Shown in pieces: positions 12,101 to 21,217 of a stretch of DNA of 64,000 nucleotides. Location of the stretch: positions 12,586,195 to 12,650,194 of the forward strand of contig JABAKD010000012.1 in the NCBI GenBank assembly GCA_012845835.1, read 5' to 3'. The position numbers and the translations under genes were made by a program. Numbering within the stretch: position 1 is the stretch's first letter; each line of letters opens with the position of its first letter. Source of the stretch: Undaria pinnatifida. Taxonomy: Eukaryota > Sar > Phaeophyceae > Laminariales > Alariaceae. The notes below the pieces were generated by a model. The model made no database searches. It saw only the letters and a list, made by a program, of their open reading frames with translations, and was not told the origin of the DNA.

Positions 12101-15100
12101 CTCCGCACCGCCGCAAAGTGCCTGGTTAGCTGGAAGAAGGGACAAAAAAAAAAGAAAAAAGGCTAAATTAAAATAGAAACGCATTAATAAACTAACAAAC
12201 GTAAAAAAAACGCAACGGAACGAATACAAAGCAAAAATCAAGTTAACGAGGACCACGACCAACGCCCGAATGGGTAGGGTGGACCGTAACTGGACCAAGT
12301 CCGGCGGAAGGCCATCTCCCATGGCCAGGGGTTTTGTTAGTGGGTGAGCTTGCGCAAGTCCCACACTACCCGGAAAGATGACATTCCAGGTGGCTATCTC
12401 CACCGAAACTGACCCTCAGGGGACAGGCCGGGTCGACATACACACGCATCCGTATACAACGGCAGCTTGCGCTGCCGGGGTTGTAACGAAGACCACTGAT
12501 AGGGACAGCTTACGCGATACCTACAATGGGACCCGAAGGGTGCGCCAGCTAGCGTTGGGCTGCGAAAGCAACTGAGTTAAATCGACACACGACGCGTATG
12601 AAAATACGTGGAAGTGTGGTGAGCTAAAGCTTTATTTTTCCCCATCCGCCGGAGGACAAGAAAAAAAAAAACACACAAGTTAACAAACCCACGTATTTCA
12701 TTTTTTAACAAAGTGAGAGATTACGCGCCGGTTGCCCCGGTGGTCCAGTTCGAACACTACTATCACCAAGCACAACTTTGGAGTCAAGGGGTTCAAGTAT
12801 CGGTATGGATATTTTCATTTTCTAGAGGCACCAACTGCCGAGAGCGCTTCACAGCGTGGGTAAGCACAATTCGACGCGAATCGATGACGCAAGAAAGAAG
12901 TGCTGAATTATTCCCGCGACAAAACTGAAGCCGCGTACCGTAGTGGAGAGGGGCGGGAAGAGCCTGCGTCATGACCCCGGGAGAAATAAAACATGCCAAG
13001 ATAATAGATGGGATGGGCTAAAATTAAGTAAACAATGTAGAAAAAAAAACAAGGATACGATATAATATAGGGTTTGTGGGAGAGTCAGGATGGCGTGTAT
13101 GCAAGGCTCAATGCCGTGATCTAGCCCCGGGTAGAAGTTCCCAAGAGAGGAGGAGCCATTGTGCAGCAAGACGAGCGCGCGTTGGTGCAGAGGTATAGTA
13201 GACCACACAAGCTCAAGAAAATTACCGTAGCTGCCAAGCTAGTAGCTGGCGTTGGTGTTAAAAAATGAACACCTTCAAAGTTGAACAATTTCAGAATTTG
13301 GCAAACAAATATATATATATAAAGGGCGAAGAAGAGAGCAGCAGTCAGGAATGGGAGAAGGGCGGCTGGGGGGGCGGGGGCGGGGGGAAGGGGCAGTAGT
13401 GCACCTACGACTTGGCCCATCGCCGACAAGAGGCTGATAGTCCGCATACCATGTGCGATACAACATGCTGGTGGCTGGTGAATATTTCTGGTATAATAAT
13501 TCGCCATTCCGAACCTACTCTGCTACTGCTGGTAAACAAACCCCGCACTAAATCCAGGTAGCTCGTCGCTAAAAATGCGGGTGCACTTTTACAAGGGTTT
13601 GCCCCTTCACGCTTCAGTCCAAGGCTACAGGTAGGGGGGGGGGCACACCCATGTTCTCTGCCGGGTTTCAACCTCTCGCACAAGAGACTGCTCTGTACCC
13701 CACGCAAAAAAATAATCGGTGCCCTACAATTACCTGACAAAACATCAACTAGTAAGAGGTTATTAGTACATCAAAGTGTTCAGATAACTATTGGCATGTC
13801 AACAGACAAAATCATGCGATGTCATCTTATGTCAGGTTTTGATTTATGAAACTTACTAAAGACAGGCAATCAACTTAGCACGCAGCTTGCAAAGCATGAG
13901 CATCGGTCCTAAGTCGTCGACCTCACAGCTGACGCCGTTACAATATCGTTACAAAAAAATACTTGAGGCCATTCGTTTGGTGCAGCGTAGCTGAAGATTT
14001 CATTACGGATTCACATCGCCAAATGATGACGGCGTGAAAGTTTCAACTCTCGCTGGAACAGGGGGGGGGGGTCACTGATGCGAGTGACCCCGAGCCACCA
14101 AAAAAAAAAAGTGACCCCCCCCCTACGTTTCGTTTTTTTTTTTGGGCGGTTACGATGATGGTTATCGAGTAGATCATATTGTGCGGGGTGGAGAACCCTA
14201 ACTCCGCACAAGGGGAATGATCGCATCACGCATTGTGAACATGGTAAGGCGCCAACGCGGCAGTTACATAGTAATACCCATAGCTGTCTCTGGAGTGGCC
14301 ACACCAGCAACCACAGTATAACTCATTGGCGCTGTCATCCATAAGCAAGAAAGTAGGTACAAGGTGCTCAAGTCCGTCGTACGAGCAGTTCTTGGAAGGA
14401 TGCAGGTCACCCCTCATGCGACTCACCGAACACCTCACGGCGCTTCGCGCTTGGTGCAAGCAATGTTGGCCTGGTTGGTGAAAACCAACGTGCTCCGTCC
14501 GGGCATAGTAGGGATGCGAGGGTCTATGGTCATAGGACTACGGCCATGCACGAATATCGAGTACACCCCCCCCTACCTCTTTGGTGGGGAACTCTTTGCT
14601 ACAACGATAACGCGCCAACCCACCAGAAATGCAGGCCTGGGCGACTGTGTGGGAGGGGACAGAAACAGGGATCCCCGCCCCCATGCCGGCCTCGCGCGCG
14701 ATGTTGGACGTCCTCGACTCCTGCAGGAAAAGACACAAAAGGGGGGCAAACACAAGACATGAGTACACTCAATAGTGCTGGCTTTTAAGAGGAATACGAG
14801 GTAAATACACTTGTATCTCGTGTGTAGCTCAAGTGCCATGTGTAAAGTAGCTCAGGTGCCATTTACCTATTTTTTCACGTATGCCATGTGCCATGTATCC
14901 CATGTGTCATGTATCCCATGTGCCATGTGTCCCATGTTTCATAACGCATCTCATGCGTCCAGTAGACTGCTGTACCACTTGTTCGCCACTATAGTTCACG
15001 CAAACTGTGTACGAGACGAAGAGGACTACTACTGAAGCCCTACACATTGAATGGTTGGGTCGAGCTCAGGGATAGGGTTATACATATTCGTTTCGCACAC

Positions 15101-18100
15101 AGTGACTTTGACACACAGCGGGTCGCCCTGGCGGTCCAGTGGTTAACCTCGAACACTACTAAGGTTGGAGCCAGGGGTTTATATCTCGGTATGGAGATTT
15201 TTATTTTCTAGAGACACCAGCAGCCGAGAGCCCTTTATAGCGTGGGTAGGAACGACTCGACGCGGTCGACGAGGGAAGAAAGTGCTGAAGTCTTCTCGCG
15301 ACAAATAAATAAAGGCACGCACCGAAGTGGAAACGGGGGAGAAGAGCCTGCTTAGTGACCCTACTGGATCTGATCACGTCTAGGGAGGGAGAAGGAGAAA
15401 GAAAAAGTGCGAAGATAGCAGAATGGATGTGCAAAAACAAAAAACAGTTTCGAATAAGTAGTACTGTAAGGCACGCCCTCCACGTGCTGTGTTAGCATAT
15501 GCGCCATGTGTCATGCATCCCATGCGTCATGTGTCTCATGATGTGCCATGTATCTCATGTGTCGTGCATCTCATGTGTCATGTGTTTCATGTGTTACATA
15601 TCGCCGGGTTCATCACGGGTCATGATCCGACCCGCGGGTCGGGTCAGGCGGGTCGGGTCAGGAGGGTCGGGTCAGGCGGGTCGGGTCAGGCGGGTCGGGT
15701 CAGGCGGGTCGGGTCAGGCGGGTCGGGTCAGGCGGGTCGGGTCGGCGGGTCGGGTCAGGCGGTTCGGGTCAGGCGGGTCGGGTCAGGCGGGTTGGGTCAG
15801 ACGGATCGGGTCAGGAGGCTTTCAAAAACACCTGGGTCTAGTCCTGACCCGACCCGACCCGACCTGACCCGCGAGGGTTGACTCGACCCATGAAAAACCC
15901 CAACGTACGTAATGTGTCATGCATCTCGCGTTTAATGTATCTCATGTGCCTCGCCTGTATGACGGTGCCGAACAAGACGTAATCGATATCCTTCGGGTCT
16001 AGCTCCGGATTCCTGTTGAGCAGCCCCCTCATCGCCAGCTTGCCCAGGTCAACCGCGAGCAGGTCCCTGGGAGCAAACATCATTTTCACACGATTACGCA
16101 CGTCAAACAGATCAGATGATCCCTACGATCAGATGATCCTACAGACAACACAGATCATTTTCACGGGTCTACAACGTCTGCACCAGTTGTCAGGTAATTT
16201 CCATGGTGGACCGTGGCTACGGCAGGGGAGTTTGTTGTTTTGGAGGCATTCCTTGCAGTGGTTCGGGGTAGCTCGCGCGAGTGAGCCAGCCCCCTGTTCC
16301 TTTTACGATCTTAATGCCTTCGTGCCGCTCTATCGATACGAATCCGCAACGTAATTGTAAGCCACGCTGCGCCAATCGATACGAATCCGCAACGTAATTG
16401 TAAGCTACGCTCGCCAAACCAATTACCAAATGCTATTTAGTCGGTGAGGTATATTAAAAGTCACTCGTGCGAGTGGTGAAAACCCGTTATAACAGTCTAA
16501 ATGGGGGTACCCCCCGTATCGCAGCCTTGGTCGGTGCTGATCTATAGATCTTAACAACCATGTTTCCACCGCAATGGTAAAACGGGGTATGGCCATGTCA
16601 TCATGCGCGTGCGCGGATTTGCAAGAAAACAAGGCGGACGCAGCAGCAAACCAAACAGAGAAGAACGCCACTAGCGAATGGTTTTCCAACCCGCCGGACG
16701 ATAACGAACAAGAACAGGTCTCCAGAAAGCACATACAGTGCGCCACACCTCTTACCCCGTGGACGTGTGGTGACCTAAAGCTTCACCGCTATCCATCCGC
16801 CAGGGGATAACGGTTACAAGTTGAAACAAAACCCTTTTACGAAGTGACCGATGCTAATGGGGGCGGTATCTTACTTCACGGAAAAGCTCATTTTAAAACA
16901 ATTTCAAAGGCTGTACCTCGCGGGGTACTGAAACTACGACTTTATGTTGTCAGGACCAATTATTTTTTTTGCGCGAACTTTTCGTTGCAGTTGGTAGCTC
17001 CTGGGGGGCCTTGGTTCGAAGTTTTTATACGAAGAAGCACGATTTGGCAAAGACTGCAAAGATTGGCCCAATTCTCGACGATATCGGAGCGTCAGCCGAT
17101 TTCGGGCCAATCCTTGTTAAATCATGCTCCTTCGTAAAACTTCGAACCAAGGCCCCGTAGGAACTACCAACTGCAATGAAAAACTCTCGCAAAAAGGATA
17201 CTTAAGTCCTGACAACAGAGTCACAGTTTCAGTACCCCGCGAGGTACAGCCAATGAAAAGGTGTAATATTGAACCTTTCCGAAAATTCAGATACCGTGCC
17301 CATTAGCAGCGGACTGCAGCAACAACATATGCTGTGTTTCCAACCAAATCGTCCCGAAAAAAATGTGTGCAGTTTAAGGGGTCAAAAGCCTATGATTTTG
17401 GACCAGGCTCAAATTCCTGTGTGAGGCACGGTGTGTCCTGCGCCAAGTTTCACTATTAAAAGCATGTTTTTATTTCATCTTCTGCCCACAAAATGAGGCA
17501 AACGGTCTCAACTCTCAGATTATAAACCCTTTTAAGCACTACAATCTAGAGATGGGTGCAAAAACGCTTGGAATTAGACTACAGTAGGCTAACTTTTGGA
17601 CAAGCTGTTACCGTATGGCGAACATCAGAGACTGCCTTCGTTCGGAAACCAAACAGCGAGACGCAACGCCTCCATGTGTAGCTAGCTTTAGAGACAGAAC
17701 CAACAAGAGGACGCCACCATTCTTCGTACGAACTCTTATGATACGAGCAAAACATACAGAAGCAGTGGAAGCTCTCGACATGAGGGTGCTGCCTTTTCTA
17801 TAAAGAAGACACGGGGGTGAGGTGGAGGATTTCGTTGACGCTCATGCTTACAAGCTGTATGTGATGCTTCGATCGCGTGTTCTACGGGTTGTGCCTACTC
17901 TCATCAAGGATAGACAGGTCGGTGACTCCTCTGCTTTTTGTAGTTATCGTAGTCAGTGTGGTACGGGCGCACACACTGGGCGTGCTGGACGTCGACGGGT
18001 AGCGGTGACGGTTGTGAGGAACACGCACAAGAAATAAGAAGTAGCATACTGCTGCTGTTGTCCCTGATGTATACCAAAACACTGGCCATATAGGCATTAT

Positions 18101-20093
18101 TAGCAGTAGCAGCGGTCTATATAATTGGGCAGATTCGAGTGTAACATGACGAGACTAAGTCAACAGCAGTGGAGAAAACAAGAAAAAAGGTAAACAAAAG
18201 AGCCCCTGCACGCATGTTTGTGAGGACAGACTATTTGGGAATAGTGTGACATTTTTTGCAGCGGGAAATCGCCTTTACTGCTACAACAAAATGCATGTCC
18301 TTCAAAATATTTTGTATAAGGGTCATTTCTAACGACACTTTCTTGGCAAATTTCTTGCCAATTTGGCAAGGTTTTGGAAATTGGACTTGCCACAATAGCG
18401 AAAAACTTGCCGAAGTTTTTTTGGATATTTCCGTTCCGCTTCGTTGGCAAGTTTTTGGAAAGTGAGATATGCCATTTCATTTGTCATTTTAGGCCAAAAA
18501 CGCCAACGCAAGGTTGTACAAACCAGACCACCCCACGACGCCCGACACTAGACTTGCTCCAACTTCTGTAATAGCGGGAGGTACGGAGGATACACGGTGT
18601 CATTGGTAACAGCTATGGTAGGGCTGGCGACACTGTGCGGCCCGCGTGGATGCCACATGGGCGTCGTTTTGAGCGGGTGCTGAAGCATCATCACAAACAG
18701 CAGCCGCCCCAGCTTTTCCCGAGCGAATTTGGCCGGGTTGGAAGGACTGCCAGCCTCTAAGGTGCATGGGCTGTGCGCGGAGGCTTTTCTGCGCCAGCAT
18801 TTACTCCATGGAAAGCGTCGGCGTGCCGTTGGCTCCCTTCTGCTGCTGCTGTGAGGGGTTTGAATAAAATCTGAGGGCGTTATGATGGGAAACTTCTCAA
18901 ATATTTCCAAAAACTTGCCAAATGTGCACTGTATTGCGTTAGAAAGGTTTGTCTTTTTGGAAAGTGTTGCCAATATTTTCTTGCCAAAATATAACGATTT
19001 TGGAAATTTTGTTTGGTCGTTAGAAATGACTCTAAAAATGGAAAAACGTCAGCTGTGTAAAATGCACCCACGCGCGTTCTTGGGGATAAGCTCGTACTTG
19101 AAATTACAACAGCAGTAGTGTGGAGTTGAATGCGTGGTGTTACAGGGTAGACCAAACAGGCCAACAAGTTCATCACGCACTCGACGATGCAGTGCAATTA
19201 TATAATGGCATAGTGGTAGCTGCCATATCGTCCATTATCAATCATCAGCATGCTGCTCGTACTGCACAGCGGTACAAGTATGAATATTCGAATACCATGT
19301 TGATGTTCGTCCATGACACAAGAAAGGACGAAGAGTAAGGCAACTTCAACTATAATACTAATGCAACCAGTACCATAATGCAAGTCTGTTTTTGCTTGTT
19401 TTGAGTCCACCTTGAATTGTCAGACGGCTCCGTCGTAGATGCAGCAAGCGAGGCACCAGCATGGGCGCACACCCCCTTCGCACCACGCGACCCTACGCAC
19501 GACGGGACCTACAGTAGACCTAAAGCCGACGTGCCCCGTGTATCACCGTCTACCGGTTTACCCTGTCCGTTACGCACTACAGCCGGCTGTTCGTTGCAGT
19601 TGGTTGCAGTGAGATTCTCCGCAAACCGGAACACGGAACACAGAACTGATGTGTTTTTTTCGGTGCAAAAATGAGCCCCACTATTTCCAAGTAGTTTGTC
19701 CCGAAAACATTGAAAAAAAAAAAGTCGTACTCGAACATCCTGCCATCATCCTTTACATTGCTTGTGTCAGGCGATCAGAAGGATCCCTGAGCCCGGCCGC
19801 GTCGGACCTCACCGCAGCGCACCCCATCCACAACTCTCTAGAGTGGGTCCCCAGGACGAGGGTCACGCGCGATCCGCTCGCGAAAATAGAAAGGAAAAGC
19901 AAAGGCGGTTCAGCAGTACTCACTTGTAAGCGGTTCCGCTCATGACGAAGGGGATGCGTGCTCCGTCGACGAAAACGGGTTTTCTGCTGCTGCTGGAAGA
20001 GGATGACAGGGTTCGACGTCGGAAGGCTCTCACGGTGGTGGTGGCGGCCGCTCGAGTCGCTCGTGCTGTTGCTGGCACTCCTGGGTTCATCAT
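3104..20093 (-). CDS. HADHB: Mitochondrial 3-ketoacyl-CoA thiolase (trifunctional enzyme beta subunit type), 11 exons
   Basis: It catalyses the last step of fatty-acid beta-oxidation, thiolytic cleavage of 3-ketoacyl-CoA. Exons: 20093-19924, 16066-15955, 14720-14624, 12129-12012, 11227-11146, 10116-10034, 9570-9477, 7147-6975, 5734-5626, 4830-4690, 3304-3104. All phases agree and give 459 aa, close to the 474 aa of human HADHB. Residues 1-37 are Arg/Ser/Thr/Ala rich, like a mitochondrial transit peptide. Catalytic features are the nucleophile Cys124 (AQACIS), His364 (HEAF), His413 ([10 protein letters not shown]) and Cys443 (AACADGG). The ATG at 20093 is followed at once by a second; in-frame ATGs at 20288 and 20261 are possible but less transit-like. 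Introns 2, 6 and 8 begin with GC instead of GT; all end in AG. Introns are 463 to 3857 bp and hold many repeats. The neighbour on the right is transcribed divergently. Confidence 0.93.
3305..4689 (-). repeat. Tandem array of decayed copies of thiolase exon 10 end, joined by (CCAACA)n microsatellite
   Basis: This is intron 10 of the thiolase gene. The last 55-60 bases of exon 10 with the donor side recur at about 4438-4515, 4180-4262, 3930-4005 and 3657-3740. All share recognisable blocks such as GCTCGTTCCTGTCACACCTT and TCATGGCGGCCA on the plus strand. Spacing is about 240-275 bp. Each unit also carries a degenerate AACTTATTGCCGCGTCTGC-like block and a stretch of CCAACA/ACCACC simple repeat. 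The copies have lost coding integrity. Confidence 0.75.
7185..7510 (+). mobile_element. Interspersed element, family A
   Basis: About 325 bp starting at a G-run followed by GTACTCAGTTTGTGCATGG. The same sequence occurs inverted at 14228-14575, and shorter related pieces lie near 10260-10400, 28205-28330, 38605-38690, 42330-42500 and 43275-43345. Shared words include CCCTCGCATCCCTACTATGC, GCGCTTCGCG-type and TTGCTTATGGATGACAGCGC. It does not encode a protein. The edge next to a poly-G/poly-C run is a constant feature. Confidence 0.6.
7716..8310. repeat. CCGTA pentanucleotide array
   Basis: About 600 bp of degenerate tandem CCGTA/CCATA/CCGCA units in thiolase intron 7. A second, shorter block of the same unit lies at 9186-9325. 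Long reading frames in this block arise only because the five-base unit avoids stops. Confidence 0.85.
8311..9165. repeat. Cluster of TATCACACCCC repeats and GC-rich hairpins
   Basis: The word TATCACACCCC or TATCACC occurs about a dozen times, together with its inverse GGGGTGTGTTATC. Two near-identical hairpins carry CCCTGTGGGTGTTCGGACGT (near 8901 and 8981). The block is framed by the two CCGTA arrays. It is non-coding. Confidence 0.65.
9780..10030. repeat. CAACAC/CACCAC microsatellite
   Basis: About 250 bp of degenerate CAACAACAC and CACCACCA units in thiolase intron 6, which abuts the GC-type donor of exon 6. Confidence 0.8.
11435..11668. repeat. (CAACAC/CAACAG)n microsatellite
   Basis: About 230 bp of trinucleotide and hexanucleotide repeat in thiolase intron 4. 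Leu/Val-rich and Thr/Pro-rich frames here are products of the repeat. Confidence 0.85.
12727..13052 (+). mobile_element. tRNA-derived SINE-like element, family 1, full-length copy
   Basis: The 5' head resembles a tRNA: an A-box-like GGTGGTCCAGTTCGAAC and a B-box-like GGGGTTCAAGTATC about 50 bases on. A shared body (CTAGAGGCACCA, GACGCAAGAAAGAAGTGCTG, AGAGCCTGC) follows, ending in an A-rich tail near 13040. It matches 15119-15446 over its full length. Confidence 0.65.
14228..14575 (-). mobile_element. Interspersed element, family A, inverted copy
   Basis: Inverted copy of 7185-7510, ending at a poly-C run (14567-14573). It lies in thiolase intron 3, directly before exon 3 in transcript order. 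Confidence 0.6.
14838..14972. repeat. CATGTGCCATGTATCC short tandem repeat
   Basis: Degenerate CATGTG(C/T)CATGT(A/G)TC(C/T) units. The same repeat resumes at 15497-15600 and 15915-15950, so one ancestral array is split by the SINE at 15119 and the minisatellite at 15625. Confidence 0.7.
15119..15446 (+). mobile_element. tRNA-derived SINE-like element, family 1, full-length copy
   Basis: The head carries GGCGGTCCAGTGGTTAACC (A-box-like) and GGGGTTTATATCTC (B-box position). The body and A-rich tail (AAAAACAAAAAACA) match the 12727 copy. It is inserted in the CATGTGCCATG array of thiolase intron 2. Confidence 0.65.
15625..15815. repeat. 14-bp GGCGGGTCGGGTCA minisatellite
   Basis: About 13 units of 14 bp, with one shortened unit near 15750. 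A short inverse-strand stretch (GACCCGACCCGACC) follows at 15845-15870. Confidence 0.85.
16331..16416. repeat. 43-bp direct duplication
   Basis: Two adjacent nearly identical copies starting TCGATACGAATCCGCAACG, in thiolase intron 1. Confidence 0.75.
16909..17251. mobile_element. Palindromic foldback element
   Basis: Arms of about 155 bp are inverted copies of each other, from GGCTGTACCTCGCGGGGTAC at the left edge to its inverse at the right edge. They meet near 17080 (AAAGATTGGCCC against GGGCCAATCC). No coding capacity is seen. Such structures are typical of non-autonomous DNA transposons. Confidence 0.7.
17825..17965 (-). repeat. Dispersed family E copy (MS-x-DPKFVELTADV family)
   Basis: Contains the family's CAAGCTGTATGTGATGCTTC and GGTCGGTGACTCC blocks. 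It lacks the clean ATG-led frame. Confidence 0.5.
18319..19033. mobile_element. Non-autonomous DNA-transposon-like element with 18-bp inverted ends
   Basis: The ends are AGGGTCATTTCTAACGAC (18319-18336) and, inverted at 19016-19033, the same with one mismatch. The interior near both ends repeats TTGGCAAG and TTTTGGAAA words on both strands. No transposase frame is present. It lies in thiolase intron 1. Confidence 0.45.
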
Positions 20094-20653
20094 GGTTGGG
20101 TGTTTTCTGGGCCTGGGGTTGATTCCAGCGGTATAGTCTTGCAGTGATCTTTGGCGAACTACTCTCCTGGGAGCAAAAGGCGGGTTTGGAGGAAACTCTT
20201 GTTTCCCGCTTTCCCGGATGCATATGCTTCGTGATATATGTAGAAACCTTCGATCGCCCATATGATATCTGCGTCTCTCTGCGAGCAAGGCTACACGCTG
20301 TTAATCGCACACAGCAGTATCTGCCGTGTTGTCGCTTGCTTGGCGCCGGCAGCTCCGCGGAGAGTGTGCTCATCGCAGGAAGAAGCGAGTAGAAGTGCCG
20401 CGAGGTAGTGACACGGCTCACAGCTGACTGGCATCGACACATCACCACACGCCTTTTGAATCACGCTCCACGCTCCAATCAGGCCAGTCAATCATCGTTA
20501 CCACTACGAGCACAGACGTCAACTGAGGCTTTGCCTTGCTTTGCTCTGTCCGAACACCCGGAGATACCGCATGCCACCGGCCTCAGAATTGCGGTGGTTT
20601 CAAGCCCCTGTCAGCCTCTTGACAGCCGCAGCAGCTGCAGTAGCAGCATCGCG
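20094..20653. promoter_or_regulatory. Divergent promoter interval
   Basis: The thiolase start codon (minus, 20093) and the nearest plausible 5' exon of the nucleotidyltransferase gene (plus, 20654) point away from each other across 560 bp. Both 5' untranslated regions and promoters must lie here or slightly beyond. No clear TATA box or binding motif was identified. Confidence 0.4.
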
Positions 20654-20856
20654 ATGCGAAGTATGGCTTTCTCGAGGGGATATCACGCTTCATGTTCAAG
20701 CAGGCGGCTGCGGAACGGGAAGACGAGAGCAGTTGGTTTTACAACAGCAGCAGCATCAACAGCAACAACAACAGCGACAGCAGCCGTCAACAGCAGCAGA
20801 TCGCCTGGCCTTTGTGGTGCAGCCGTGGAGCGTGACGACGCCCGATACCTTCGCTG
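20654..20856 (+). CDS. Candidate alternative 5' exon of the nucleotidyltransferase gene
   Basis: ATG at 20654 opens a frame whose peptide begins MRSMAFSRGYHASCSSRRLR, basic and Ser/Ala rich like an organelle targeting sequence. It ends at a donor (CGCTG before GTGAGG) in phase 2. The acceptor TTTTTTCCAG at 21276 enters the main exon-1 frame with the matching phase. If used, it would replace residues 1-20 of the 21218 start. Evidence is phase agreement and composition only. Confidence 0.35.
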
Positions 20857-21217
20857 GTGAGGGAGCATTTGCTGCTATATTGTTGTTGTTGTTGAACAGG
20901 CACTAATTGCAAACCGGTTACCAGGTGCAATTGCAACGGTCTGGTGTTTCATCGATCCGCTCAAGAGTACAGGACCAACCCCGCCATCGAGTGGCAATCT
21001 ATGGCCTCAGGCACCAAGCCCCGATGATCCACCCTTGGGAAAACCTTTTCCTACTGGTACAGCCCTAACACCGATTGGTTGATCATTTTGCCGCACATCA
21101 AGAACCAACATCCTTTCCACCCCCCGACTTGCGTCCCTGCCCCCACCCTTTCTTCCCCCCACGCAACGCCCTTCCACGGATCTCCGCTGTTGTCACCTTC
21201 CAGTTCCCCTTGGGCTC

